Assembly (NCBI RefSeq): GCF_030272615.1
Contig: NC_081405.1
Span: 570,831,095 to 570,895,094 of the forward strand
Length of the DNA stretch: 64,000 nt
Source of the DNA: Cryptomeria japonica
Lineage: Eukaryota > Streptophyta > Pinopsida > Cupressales > Cupressaceae
Reading direction: 5' to 3'
This document shows positions 46,320 through 58,504 of the stretch, piece after piece. Within the stretch, counting starts at the first letter, position 1; each line of letters starts with the position of its first letter. A program made the translations under genes and the position numbers. The notes beneath the pieces were generated by a model. The model had not been told where the DNA came from, made no database searches, and was given only the letters and a program-made list of their open reading frames with translations.

Positions 46320-46656
46320 CAAATTCAATTGGAAATTTGTTGTCGAATGATGAGGAGATTATGCAAGGGGCGGTAAATTTATTTTCTAATCTTATTTCCC
46401 AAAATCAAACTCTTGATTTGGAAGACCAGCTAGAGATCCTATCATAAATTGCTTCTCTTGTTTCCTCAGAGGTGAATAAGTCTTTATCTCAGATTCCTTC
46501 AGATAGAGAGGTCCAAGAGTTGTCTTTTCTTTTGAAGGTAACAAAGCCTTTGGTCCAGATGGATTTCCTATGTTCCTCTTCTAGACATATTGGGATATTG
46601 GGACTAAGCATGTGGTGGTTGGTGCTAAGAATTTTTTCGGTTCTAGATCCTTCTTA
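46320..46656 (+). pseudogene. L1-type LINE reverse transcriptase fragment
   Basis: Translation across a frameshift near 46540 gives the segment between the endonuclease and the RT fingers of plant L1 elements: 'IPSDREVQELSF' then, in the next frame, 'NKAFGPDGFPMF' (family pattern DKAPGPDGFP) and 'FFGSRSFL'. An in-frame stop lies near 46444. Similarity stops abruptly at about 46656, where the 3' LTR of the Gypsy element is likely to begin, suggesting that the LTR element inserted into the LINE. Confidence 0.6.
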
Positions 46657-48954
46657 TTCTGCAAGTCTGGAGCTGCAACTAATAGGATGGGTTCTGGACC
46701 CTAAAAGACAATATTTTGCAAAATCCTGCTGATAGAGGGCAGGACCATGGTGCCATGCCACTGTCCTAGGAAGGATCAGGGCTCCATGCCCCTATCCTTA
46801 GGGTTTTTGCTGAGATCTACAACCAAGAACTGTCCTTGTGTGCTCTTCTGGTCCTGAAACTTTTAGCGACGCTCGAATCTAAACCTATACATGAGCCCAA
46901 AAAAATAGGGTTTGGGATGGCTATATAGAGTTTTGCCTTAGTCAAACCCCTGTGTTGGTTATTTTCACCTCCACAAATAGTTGATAATGTACTGAAAATG
47001 TGTGTGCAAGAACCTTGTGTACATGCAAGATCGTAAAATGAAAGAAAACAATCTAGTGAAACCCTAAAGAGTAAACCGTAATTGCTTATAATTGACAAAG
47101 TAAGTTCTCTAAATCAACAATGCAAAGTGATCTAAATCATGAATATGAATCAAAATAAAGCTTATGTAAAGACACGAAAACAACATGAAACCATACCAAA
47201 CCCTAAGGGAGAGGTAGAAGCCAATCATCAGTCGGTGATTTCCTATTGTTCTTCTACATCTTCAAAAGCCACCAATTGATAAAATGATGCTTGATAAATG
47301 TTTAGTAGATTAATTTTAAATATTGTTGAATAATTTATAGATCTACTCTTTCGCTACAAAGAAGGCTCTAATGCTCCCAAAAAAACTGCTCTTAGATTCT
47401 TGGAAGAAGACCCCTTCAAATGAAGAAAGAGAGATCTTAAGTATGAAACTCTAGATCTTAATTTCATGTTTAGGCCAACCTAGGATTTGAATTTCCCACC
47501 AATATTTTGGGGGTAAGAATTATTATATCATAGGATTGTGCTCCCAAAATTTTGGGGAAAAAGCCGAGGACCATGTGCATTCTCACCAAGGTCTGACCAA
47601 ATTTTCTCAAAATTTTTGAGGCTATTAGATATGATGATATTAGAGAGCATCCCCAAGTTACAGCTGATTTTGAGATGTTTTGGTATGCAAAATCGGGCCT
47701 AAATGATCGAAATAAGACATATTTAGGGAGTATAATTAAATGATTTATTAAAAGAATAAGATGAAAAGGGGCAGGCTTAAGGTAAAGGGCCTGGCTTTAT
47801 AACATGTAAAGTGATGAAATATGAATTTAGATTTAATTAAATTAATTAATTAAAATTTTAAAGGGGAATTAGAAATGTAAGATGCAAGATGCACTAAGGT
47901 GGGTGCTAACCTAAGTGTGAAATTGTACCACCCTAGCAAGGGTGTATAATTACGACACTATATTTAGCCCCCACTTTAGCGATCATATGACACTATGTGT
48001 ATATGCAAGCTAAAGTATAAAAAAGTAAACATTTTGTGAAAAAGGATAAGCCATAAGTTGTCGGATGAAGCCCCTAGCAATATCTGCAGTACACAATTAC
48101 GACCCATGCCCTCCAAAACCACATGTTAGATCACAAAATAACCTAATTCTTACTAAGGAAGGTGATAAAATTCACGAGTAGCGATATGCCCCCACCTGTT
48201 TCGGTTTTCTTATTAGTGGGGTGAAATAGGTTATCATGTTTACCAAAATGAATTGTGATAGATATTTTGAAGAAGAAAGTTCAAAACAAGGCTTGATCAC
48301 TCATCCAAGCATGTTATGAAACTAATGCAGAGTGAGAGGGAGAACTCATGATTACAACTCCACCGATGGTGCGATAATTGGAGCTTCCTAGCTCAAGATA
48401 TGATAGATTGAAGAAAAAGTGCAGAAATTAGGGTTTTAACTTAAAAACATAAAGTGAAAAAGTTCATAATGCATAAATATCAAAGTGACACCTTCATTTG
48501 TTGCTTTTTGACTTTTTGGTAGTGTACATTAGGAAATAGGAAATCATCACAAACAAGATAAACATACTAATCATTAGCTCAATCACGAAAACTCATTGCA
48601 ACGATCTATCCTAAACAACACTCAATAGAGACATGAAATAAAAACATTCAAAACTAGAAATTAAGCAAACCATAGGTATGATCTGAATGCTCCTTCATGC
48701 GGCTCCATTGTCCTTCTTTCTTCTCCTAATAGTTTTGTTATGGATCTCACCTACTAGTGCATGATCATGATATGAAAGCAAGTAAATAAGATATTGCTCA
48801 AGAATACTCGAAGCGTGATTAACTAGAAAATTTGATAATCTAATTAGGGGTCAAGAATCAAGGGGTTTGATTGAAGAAATTCATCTAATTTATAGAAGAA
48901 TTGGAGAAAAGACAAGATTAGCATGATTCAATTCAAATGGAAATTGCAAATCAA

Positions 48955-49110
48955 TTATGTCAATTATGACAAATTATGACAAATTATGCGCTTTCTATGC
49001 AAAATTTGTTGATTGATGATTTATGACAAATTATGACAAACTTCTATGTCAAAAATTGATTGATTGTCAATTATGACAAATTATGACAAATTTCTATGTC
49101 ATTTCCATGA
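48955..49110. repeat. Repeats of aattatgacaa in the LTR
   Basis: The word 'aattatgacaa' or 'tatgacaaattatgac' recurs about eight times, partly in three 60-bp blocks that also carry 'ctatgtca' and 'gattgat'. This is local LTR repeat structure without coding content. Confidence 0.6.
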
Positions 49111-49534
49111 ATTTAGGAGAGAAATAGGAGGAAATTGAAATTAGGAATTAGAAAATTAAGAAATTAGAGAATTAAGAAATTAGGAAATTAGAAATTAGGT
49201 AAATTAATTAATAATTTATCATTTATTAATTAATTCACAAAGAAGAATAATTAGCCAATTAAATGAACATTTAATTGTGACAAGAAGACTTAGGATAAAT
49301 AAATAATTTATTAATCCTAGAGGAAGAAATGACACACAAGGTTAAATGATTAAATCACGAAACCTTAGAAGATGAATTAGCAATGCAAGAATGACAATTA
49401 GGTCTTGATTGAAGATAATTGATATTGATCATGATTTTGAATTGATAAATGACCAATGTGATAAATGATTTGATTGATAAATGCGCCAATTGACGAGGAA
49501 CAATGACAAATTGATCCAAATTGACATGATTGAG

Positions 49535-49810
49535 AAGGATGACGATCGATGACAAATCGATCGTGAAATGACAAGATTGACAAAAAGACAAGGATTGATG
49601 ACAAAATAGATTGCCAAATGACAATATTGAAAATGACCACGATCGATGACAAATCAATCACAAAATGACAAGATCGAACATGACAACGATCGATGACAAA
49701 TCGATCGTTAAAACGACAAGATTGAAAATGATAAGGATTGATGATAAATCGATCGCCAGATGACAAGATTGATAAGAAGACAACGATCGATGACAAATCG
49801 ATCGCAAGAT
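49535..49810. repeat. Tandem hairpin repeat of about 50 bp in the LTR
   Basis: About six units (near 49537, 49590, 49642, 49686, 49737 and 49783). Most contain arms CGATCGA and TCGATCG around a TGACAAA loop, followed by 'aaatgacaagattga'. Each arm contains the self-complementary CGATCG. The regular phase and paired arms are visible directly; decayed units have one arm altered. Confidence 0.75.
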
Positions 49811-50111
49811 TGACAGGAGGACAAAACCCTAATTAGGATTGATGATGTCCAAAATGAGGACAAATAAGCATGCACATTGATGCGAAAGGATAAGATTGAC
49901 CAAAATCATGACTGGAGATTGTTGTCGACAAGACCAAATTCGAGAGTGAGATGATTGAACAATGTAGAAGAATGACTCGATGCTCACAAATGATAAAGAC
50001 CAAGTGCGAAACATAGGAGAAATGTTAATGCGACGCAAAAACCTAAAATGAGGCAATGCGCAAATGTTAAAGTATGATTCCGCAAGCATTGACCATTTTT
50101 AGGTGTCTACA

Positions 50112-50125
50112 TTTTGCCCCTCTTT
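50112..50125 (-). other. Polypurine tract of the Tat element
   Basis: Reads AAAGAGGGGCAAAA on the minus strand, directly before the LTR start TGTAGACACC. It would prime plus-strand DNA synthesis. Confidence 0.75.
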
Positions 50126-50984
50126 GAGACAATGCGATTTTAAGCATTGTTTCAAAGAACAGTAATTAAAATGCCCCAGACAATGACAATGACATATGCA
50201 TGCCCCCTCGAGGAATTGGCCGGAAACATGCAGAAAAGAGGCCAATTGATCGATAAAAATGATAGGATTGAACAGACTGACAATCGGAGATCGGATGCAT
50301 GAAGGTCAAGCAATTGAAGATGCAAAAGACCGTGACCAACATAAGATGGAGAGGGTGCACGTCCATCTATGCACTAACAAAGATCTATAAATGAGACCAA
50401 GAGAGGGAAAATTGCTCATTTGCACTAAACAAAGAGGAGGATTTGTTGCTCTGGACAAGGACATTTGCAGATAGATGGCGAACATTCCAATGGCGGATCA
50501 CCTTGGGGAATGTGTACATACTTACAGATGACCGAACGATGCAGGAGCAGCGTTATGGATCTCAAAAACCCATGTTTTCAATTTCATGAATTTTGATTGC
50601 TTGTGGGACATTGCGGGGCCCACAGGGGATGCTGAAAAGGACTCCTATGCTTGTGTAGGGTGAATCCTATGCTTGTGTAGGGTCTTTTGCGCTTGTGTAG
50701 GGAGACACAAGCATAGGTTACCTGACACAGGCGTAGGTTCCTTGACACAGGCACAATTGTGCAATGCAAACCCTAATTTTGGTCAAAATGATATGCAAAT
50801 GATTTGGAAAAAGGAGATAAGGGTAAGATAGGTTAGATTTGATGAAAAACACCCTAATTGGACATGAAAATGAGGAAATGCAACCCATAGGAGCAAACCC
50901 CTAAAACTGACAAAATGTGCCCCAATTGTGATGCAGAGTCGACAGTATCCGTTGATCACATGGGAGAACTGACCTGACTGCTTC
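50126..50984. other. Spacer between polypurine tract and extra ORF
   Basis: No gene is seen apart from the mixed direct and inverted repeat at 50640-50757. Several ORFs are shadows. Confidence 0.5.
50640..50757. repeat. Mixed direct and inverted repeat
   Basis: Three forward words of the type 'tatgcttgtgtaggg' (50647-50702) are followed by three inverted words of the type 'acacaagcatagg' (50705-50755). The block can fold into alternative stems. It lies between the polypurine tract and the plus-strand extra ORF. Confidence 0.7.
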
Positions 50985-52616
50985 ATGCTACGACACAGAC
51001 TCAGGAGCAAAGAGAGAGATACCTTAGTAGGACTTGGGATATACTATGTCACATTCATGCCTGAGATTAGGGCAAACATAGGACTACTTACCGCATTGGC
51101 AGAGCGATGGCATTCAGAGAATTCCTCATTCCATTTGGCGACTGGAGAGGCGGTGGTGACACTGGAGGATGTATGGCGTATCCTCCGCATTCCAATTCAT
51201 GGAGAGATGATAGAGTATGACCCAGTGACAGGGAGAGATGCATTGTGCAGATTGTTTGAGTGTGACGCAGATGATCTGGATATTGTCGAGAGGGAGATTG
51301 GCTGGGAAACTATGGCATCAGAGTATGATCGACGATATGTGGTGATAGCTGTGGTGATAGCATGTCTACTAGTAGGAGACAGATGAGGACATGGATTCCC
51401 TATTGGATGGGGAAGAGTGCTAGAGCGAATGGTGACAGAGGGGATGGTATATGCATGGGGACCATGTGTACTGGCTATGCTCTATTTTCAGCTGCATCAG
51501 ATAGCGTATCAGGGAGTGCAGACTTTGAGCTGTGGAGTCACATTGCTGCAGGTATGGGCATTTGAGCACATAGCCATATGTCGACCAATTACAAATAGAC
51601 AGGTAGTACCACATCGACCATATGTGTATTGCTATGGTGGAGCACTGAGACAGGGTCTGTTTGGATACATACTATATTGGTGACATGAGCTAGATCGGCT
51701 GAGAGAGTTCATATGGAGGCCATATCGTGATTGCCCGGGATGGTCAGATGACAGTGAGGAGTTACCGTATTGTATACAGGAGAGGTACTTGATTGGGCAA
51801 CCAGTGAATCACCAGAGAGTGATTGAGTTGTACTTGCCAGAGAGAGTCAGACGATAGTTTGGAGAGAGGTAGGATGTACCTAGGAGGACTGAACACTTTG
51901 CCCGATCTCACAGAGAGATGAGTTAGTGGGGGAGTATGATTCAGCCACACATAGCATATGCTGACTTTTCACAGCTACAACAGAGACAGTGGGATTGGGA
52001 ATCAGATGTGGTGGACGCCAGGATGACAGAAGAGTATGAGAGGTGGTTTTCATGACAACAGCCAATGCCATTGACAGATCCGGATATTCCAGTACCGAGG
52101 CGACAGGAGGACTTCCCACTCACAGGAGAGGAGGAGGGAGATGATGAGAACGCGGAGGATGAGGGTGGGGATGAGGATGATGGAGATGATGAGGATGGAG
52201 ATGAGGGTGAAGGGGATGATGAGGATGGAGATGAGGATGAGGGGGATGATGAGGATGAGCTAGATTCAGGCGAGCATGATGCATTGCAGGACATACCCAT
52301 AGAGCCGGAGACAGCTAGGATAGAGGAGATGGAGATGTGCAGGGCTACCATAGCGAGTCAGCAGGATCACATTGCGACTTTAGAGAGACAGCAGGATCAG
52401 TTCAGAGCAGAGATTGCTAGACTCACAGTGGCTCGAGATGCAGCAATTGCTCAGGCACAGCGAGAGGAACAGAGAGTCACTGAGTACATTAGGTTGATTC
52501 GGGATGCCAGTGCACGCAAGATGGCACAGATGCTGGTAGAGACTGAAGAGGAGATACGCCATTGGAGGACACTATATGAGAGTGCAGTTCCACCAAAGCA
52601 GAGAGAACCTTCATAG
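50985..52616 (+). pseudogene. Plant mobile domain protein, antisense extra ORF of the Tat element
   Basis: One plus-strand frame of 544 codons, interrupted by stops at 51384, 51681, 51855, 51870, 51924 and 52053 but without frameshift. The first 230 codons carry the plant mobile domain (PMD) pattern: 'LLTALAERWHSENSSFHLATGE' with 'VTLEDVWRILRIPIHG', then, past the first stop, 'YAWGPCVLAMLYFQL' and 'LLQVWAFEHIAICRP'. A strongly acidic Asp/Glu/Gly stretch follows (about 52110-52275), then a coiled-coil-like C-terminus (about 52310-52610). PMD proteins occur both as host genes and in transposons. Here the frame lies between integrase and 3' LTR, opposite in strand to pol, where Tat-lineage elements often carry extra ORFs. 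Its biochemical role is unknown. Confidence 0.7.
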
Positions 52617-54440
52617 CGGGCATGATCGAGGACAGAGAGCAGGGCACGCTCTCGGAGGTCATTGAGCAGCATGGGGGTGAGTGGACCTATGAGACCACCA
52701 CAGCCAGGACCAGGAGGGACATCATCCATGAGACATGGCAGGGATGAGGAGGACAGAGGGAGAACCCAGTGATAGAGGCACGTGCTCCTTATTATAGACA
52801 GTAGACATTATGTAGGTTAACATTTTGTAGTCAGCTTGCGGGCCATACTTAGGACAGACAGTCCAATTTTGTACTCCGATATTATTTTGACATATGATAT
52901 GAGATGCATCGATATGATGGGATGCAATATGTCATGACTTATGTGATTTTCCATGTATGGATGACTTATGCACTGTTTATGTACCATTGTGGAACATGTA
53001 TGGATGTATTTCTTTTATGTGTTTTTCATGCAGTTATAATATGAAATGGATAAAATGCTTGATGTGATGCTTGATGTAATGCAAATGTACTAACCAAATG
53101 GATGCAGGATGCAACATATGTTTGGAGATATCGGAGCACTAGACCGAACTGACTATCCGAATGGACAGAAGAAATGTTAGTAAGAAGAAAATGAGACAGA
53201 GGACAATTAGAGATGAAGAAAAACTTGCTTTCAGTAATGCACTTTGTAGGTGAGAACCTTTATTTTTATGTAGCAAAATGGATGCGTAGCATCATGGCAT
53301 TGAAGGCCAGAGTTAAAATGCAACCCTTTTTGCAAAAGACAGACACATCATAGACAAACAACAAATCACAACAAAAAGAAAGGGACCATGATCCATCCCG
53401 GTCACTCTAAATCACTCAGTGACATCATCGAGCAACATAGGAACATGATCGAAGCCAAAATAAATCAGTAAAAAGATAAGATGCACAAATTCCAACAAAT
53501 CAAACAAACATCTTGATCTTCATTGTCAAAAGTTGAAAGTACTGATAGGATGATCATGCTGTCTGGTTTCAGGACATGCGGTACCCTGTCTAAGACAGGA
53601 CACAGTCTAGTTTCGAGTATACCACACCCTGTATAAGACCCATGATAGTGGAGACAAGGACAAATGATTGGCGATTGATTGATATGACAATTCGGATCAG
53701 TTTGAATGTCTGGGTTGATTGAAAGAGTTCATCTATTAACGCATGATTTCATTAAAGCACAGTGTTTAATTGCGAGTTTGTTGGATGTATGCTCAGTGAT
53801 TTGTCTTATGCACAAAAAGGATCAGTTATTGCAAAATGCTTGTTTTTGGATTTTAATGTTTTTGAAATGTTTTTGTGTTCATTTTTTCAGGACATTATTT
53901 GATTTTTTTGGATTATTTCAGGACATTTTTCAATTTTTTTTAAGAGATTTTTTCAGGACATTTTTCAATTTTTATGATCTTTTTTTTTAGGACATTTTTA
54001 AATGCAAAAGTTCCAGTGATCGATCATGACAAGGGAAACACACCCAATGTGCATCTGAAAGACATACATAGACCGAGACCAAAATATATGTACAAGAAAC
54101 TGGGGTATGCAAGACAGTGATGTTGACCAATAACAGGCCTGGAATAGAACATTGGGTCAAGACAAAGATAGACGTGAGAAACCGGCCAAGAAAAAGCATA
54201 ACTTAGAGGTCATGATAGATGACGGAGCAACGATCTCATTTTACACATGGTGCCTGTTTGCTAGGTTTTCACCAAGGTACTTGCCCCAAGCGCCTGTTTG
54301 CCAGGTTTTCACTAGAGGGCGAATCATTTTTCTTTGCTCTTTTTGCTCTTTTTTCATTTTTTTCACTTTTTTTTGTATTTTTTCTCTTTTTGATTTTTTT
54401 GTATTTTTTCAGGATCATATTTGAAGAAGTATTGATAGAA
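52617..54440. other. Spacer between the extra ORF and integrase
   Basis: Noncoding. Contains four to five repeats of 'ttttttcaggacattttt' at 53883-53998 with a related 'tttttcaggatcat' at 54405-54420, and a duplicated 'gcctgtttgc.aggttttcac' at 54251-54315. T-rich runs dominate. No further gene is recognised. Confidence 0.5.
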
Positions 54441-54442
54441 AA

Positions 54443-55858
54443 TTATGCCCAGTATTTGCGAAGATGCATGTTGTTTATAGGATCGGACAAAGGTTCACCT
54501 TCTGGGGTAGCAAGCTGATATGCCCCCGAGCCATATGCTGCAGTTACTATGAAAGGACCAACCCAATTAGGTTCAAATTTACCTTTGATGATGTCAGTAG
54601 ACTGTGCATTCTTAGGGTTTGCCTTTAAAACCAGGTCTCCCACTTCGAAGTGTCACCCTTTGACCTTTTTATTATAAGAGCGATGGAGACGGTTTTGATA
54701 TGCTTGCAAATGTGTCAGAGCTGTCTGACGTTTCTCATCTAACATCTCAAGCTGATGCAACTGAGAGACTCTATGTGTCTCATCATCAATCAGATGTTGC
54801 AAGGAAACATGCAAGGAAGGAATCTCCACCTCCAAAGGTAAAATAGCTTCCGCACCATACACCAAGGAATAAGGTGTGGCGCCAGTGGGTGTGCGGATAG
54901 AAGTGCGATAGGCCCATAGTGCTGGATTCAACTGTACATGCCAATCTCGACTAGCATCATTGACAACCTTCTTTAGGATCTTGATAATGGTTTTATTGGA
55001 TGCTTCAGCTTGACCATTCCGCTGTGGATAGTAGGGACTGGAGAAACAGTGTTGGATATGAAACTTTTCGCAGAGTTCTTTAACATCTTTATTCTTGAAA
55101 GGACGACCATTATCTGTGACTATGGCAAGGGGAACCCCATACCGGCATATGATATAATTCAGCAAGAATTTTGAAATTTGGACACCCGTGATATAGGTCA
55201 TGGGGATAGCCTCGATCCATTTTGTAAAATACTCTGTGGCTGTAATGATGAACTTGTGTCCATTTGCAGATGTCGGGTGAATCTTGCCAATAAGATCCAA
55301 TCCCCATTGAGAAAAGGGCCACGAAGATATGACAGAATGAAGCTCTTGGGCTGGTGCATGAATGTAGTTTCCATGAATCTAGCATTTGTAGCACTTCTTA
55401 ACAAAATCATGAACATCTTTTTCCAGAGTGGGCCAATAATACCTAGCACGAATCAACTTTTTGGCTAAGCTTAGACCATTGAAATGGCCCCCACATATAC
55501 CATCGTGAACCTCGTGTAAAGCCATTTGTGCTTCGTCAGAATCCAAACACCTGAGGAGGGTATGGTCAAAGGAACAGTGGTAAAGGGTGTCGGTGATGAT
55601 GACATATTTGGCTGTCTGTCGAATAAAGGCTCGGCGTTGGTTAGCGGAAAGGTTGGGTGGTAAGGTTTGGGATTGTAAATATTGATAGACGTCATTGTAC
55701 CATGGGGAGTTGGGACCAACAAGAATGCACATCACATCCGCCGTCAGAATGTCAAAAGAAGGAACCAGCAATTGTTCGACTAAAAATTCACATTTGCCCA
55801 TATTGTTTGGCATATTGAACATGGAAGCAATCGTAGCCATCGCATCTGCCGACTTGTT
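54443..55858 (-). pseudogene. Integrase domain of the Tat element
   Basis: One frame with internal stops TAG at 55379 and TGA at 54653. Domains in order: the zinc-binding HHCC region (His in 'LHEVHDG' and 'GGHFNG', then the KKCYKC cysteines just before the first stop), and the DDE core, with D in 'LDLIGKI', D in 'VTDNGRPF' and E in 'NGQAEASNK' 35 residues on. The C-terminal domain is the GPFIV type, with 'GDLVLK' and 'HLRKYWA' before the true stop at 54440-54442. It would insert the element's cDNA. The catalytic triad is preserved, but the stops prevent a complete protein. Confidence 0.85.
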
Positions 55859-56785
55859 TTACATTCTTGGAACTTGACTGAAATGGATAGCCGTGAATTT
55901 GGTCTTGAAGAAATCTACCATGTGCTTATAGGGAATAAGCTTTTCATCTTTTGTTTCGTAGTCATCATTCACTTGACGGATGACTAATTGAGAATCTCCA
56001 TAGACTTGCAAATGCATGATGTTCCAGTGGACTGCTACTCGGAGTCCTGTAACCAGTGCTTCATACTCTGCAATGTTATTGGTACAGTAGAAAGTTATTC
56101 TGTAGGACTTTGGAATAGCATCACCTTGAGGGGTGACAAACAAGATGCCTGCTCCGGACCCGAACCTGGTATGGGACCCATCAAAGTATAACTTCCATTC
56201 ATTAGAGGATGTGCGAGCAAAGACTGATTCATCTGGAAAATCGGTCAACATGGGATGATCATCAGAAATAGGAGCCTCTGCAAGTTGATCTGCTATGACT
56301 TGTCCTTTTATCGCCTTTCGCTCCATATACTCAATGTCAAATTCACTGAGAATCATGACCCATTTTGCTAGGTGACCCGTCAAAGATGCTTGGCTAAGCA
56401 AATATTTTAAGGGATCAATTTTTGCAACCAACAATGTTTGGTGGCTCAGCATATAATGTCGGAGTTTCTGCGTTGCAAATACCACTGCTAAGCATGCCCT
56501 TTCAATAGTTGAATAATTTAGCTCATAGCCTACCAGTGTCTGGTTGATATAGTAAATGGCTCGCTCTTTGCCGTTCTCATCTTGTTGGGCCAAGAGAACT
56601 CCTAATGCCATTTCAGTTGCAGAAATATACAATAAAAATGGCTTTCCTTCTATTGGAGGCATTAGAATAGGCGGCAACAACAAATATTCTTTGAGAGCTT
56701 GAAAGGCTGATTGACATTGCTCAGTCCATTTGAAAGCGACACCTTTATGCAATAGATGCTGGAATGGATGACATTTGTCGGCCAA
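55859..56785 (-). pseudogene. Tandem RNase H domains of the Tat element
   Basis: 308 open codons between TAG at 56786 and TAA at 55859, in the same frame as RT and integrase. The first RNase H region ('FLLYISATEMALGVLLAQ', 'YSTIERACLAVVFATQKLRHY') lacks the usual first aspartate, as in other Tat elements. A second, archaeal-type RNase H follows with intact acidic residues: 'LYFDGSHTRFGSGAG', 'NIAEYEALVTGL' and 'VYGDSQLV'. It would degrade RNA in the RNA-DNA hybrid. This pair is the key lineage marker. Confidence 0.85.
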
Positions 56786-58474
56786 CTAAGCTATGAAGCG
56801 GTGAATTGACTGGAGCTTTCCTTCCAGACTTCTTAATTGCCGGAGGTTTGAAGGTGGAGGCATATCCATTATTGCTTTGACTTTGGCAGGGTCGACCTTA
56901 ATGCCTCGGTGAGAAACAATGTATCCTAGTAATTTGCTAGCTGTGACACCAAAGACACACTTCTTTAGATTGAGCCTAAGTTTGTAGGTCTCCATTCGGT
57001 CAAAGATTGGGCCCAGGATGGCTAGATGACTATCTCTGGTGACAAATTTGCATAACAAGTCATCAACATAGTCCTCCATCAAAGTGTGCATAAAATCATG
57101 AAAAAGTGTCGTCTTTGCTCTTTGATATGTTGCGCCTACATTTTTAAGACCAAAGGGCATCACATTCCAACAGTAGGTGCCCCAAGCACAGGTGAATGCT
57201 GTCTTATGTTGATCTTCAAGAGCAATGCAAATTTGGTTATAGCCGGAGAAACCATCCATCAATGAGAGCATCTCATATCCGGTAGTCATGTCCACTATGA
57301 TGTCTATGTTTGGCAATGGAAAATCATCCTTAGGGCATGCTTTATTGAGATCCCTAAAATCTGTGCAAATTCTGATGCCCCTAGTTACTTTGCTAACTGG
57401 TACTAAATTTGAAATCCAGTCTGCATAATCAATGGGTCTGATGAAGCCCACATCTAGTAATTTTTTTAGTTCCACTTTGACCAAAAGAGCCACCTGAGGA
57501 TGCATCTTTCTAAGTTTCTGTTTGATAGGCTTGGCATTAGCTTTTAGTGGCAAATGATGAAGAACCAATTTTGGATCGAGGCTAGGCATATCTGCATAGG
57601 ACCATGCAAAGCTGATCTTCTTCTCAAGAAAGAAATTGACAAAATCTATTTTTTCTTGTTGTGATAGGGAAGCAACAAAATGAATGACCTTAGGGTTGTC
57701 AGGTGTACCCAAATTGATTTCCTCGGTCATTTCCACTAGCAATGTTGATTTGTCCTGACTTGATAGGGGTATGTCCACTCTTCCACCTTTGGGCGCCTCA
57801 GAGAGGTTTTCACCCGCAAGTACATCTTTTATTTTGACTTTTGTATGATCAGAGAGTGCCTTATGGTTTTCACTCAAAGATCTATTCTTTTGTTTTTTTA
57901 CTATTTCTTTTCTTTTTTCATTTTGATGACTAGAAGAGGGAGTTGACTCCCCAAAATATGTCGTGGAATCCAGGTCAATAGCAAATCCTGCCTTGTGATC
58001 ACCTTGTGGTATGCCTTCCCGTAGTCCAAGGAATTCTGCAACTGCTTTGTCATTTTGAAAACAGTCCAATGTGAGCGGTTCTTGTTGGTCAAGTTGGATA
58101 AGCTAGGGGTAGATGAGGGGCATGTCATCATCAGTTGTAAGGAGAGAGAGGGCTGATATGGTAAAGATATGAACATCTGTGGTGTCACTATCTGAACTGC
58201 TTGTATCGGATTCGGAGCTTGGATCCCAAAATGTCTCTATCCAAGCATGAGGACATGTTTTAGGAAGCAGAGTTATTTCGTGTTTTTCTTCCATAGGCAA
58301 ATTATCAGGGTCAATGAAAATATTATTGAGGACATAGGAGCTAGAAGAAAAAGAACTCCACTCCCATTCATTGGAATCAGTTTCAGGCCGGGTATCCTCA
58401 AGTGTTATGTCATCATCAGAATCACGCTCCTTTCGACACATGGGCACTTTGGTAGATGTGGATCCAATTCGCAA
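56786..58474 (-). pseudogene. Reverse transcriptase of the Tat element
   Basis: The frame is open from 58069 to 56786, and upstream (58474-58106) in the same frame is an acidic linker ending at TAG 58103. RT landmarks are 'GIRICTDFRDLNKACPKDDFPLPNID', broken here as RICTDFRDLNKA and PKDDFPLP, then 'SLMDGFSGYNQI' with the first catalytic aspartate and 'EDYVDDLL' with the YVDD pair. The thumb region 'LNLKKCVFGV' and 'LLGYIVS' follows. The TAG at 56786 cuts RT from RNase H. The catalytic residues themselves are intact. Confidence 0.9.
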
Positions 58475-58504
58475 TGGTACACAACCTAACCCTAAAGTTG
58501 GAGG

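Larger units (their letters stand above)
46660..50111 (-). repeat. 3' LTR of the Tat element (left border estimated)
   Basis: The right border is firm: on the minus strand AAAGAGGGGCAAAA (50125-50112) is followed by TGTAGACACC (from 50111), a polypurine tract and LTR start. The left border is placed at about 46660, where the LINE match ends and tgcaag begins; its partner LTR is outside the window, so this cannot be checked here. That gives about 3.45 kb, a plausible length for Tat LTRs. A minus-strand TATA-like ctatatagcc lies near 46922. ORFs inside are chance frames. Confidence 0.6.

Noticed and set aside
49355-49800. Several overlapping minus-strand ORFs with 'FVIDRCH'-like repeats, as a possible repeat protein
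   Set aside because: They are translations of the 50-bp tandem DNA repeat in all three frames; no frame is favoured.
49535-49810. CRISPR-like regular repeats
   Set aside because: The units are contiguous with no unique spacers of uniform length, and the DNA is plant LTR.
52110-52351. Minus-strand serine-rich ORF
   Set aside because: It is the complement of the Asp/Glu/Gly tract of the plus-strand frame.
52065-52616. A separate acidic protein gene starting at 52065
   Set aside because: It is in the same frame as the plant mobile domain stretch upstream and is the C-terminal part of that decayed frame.
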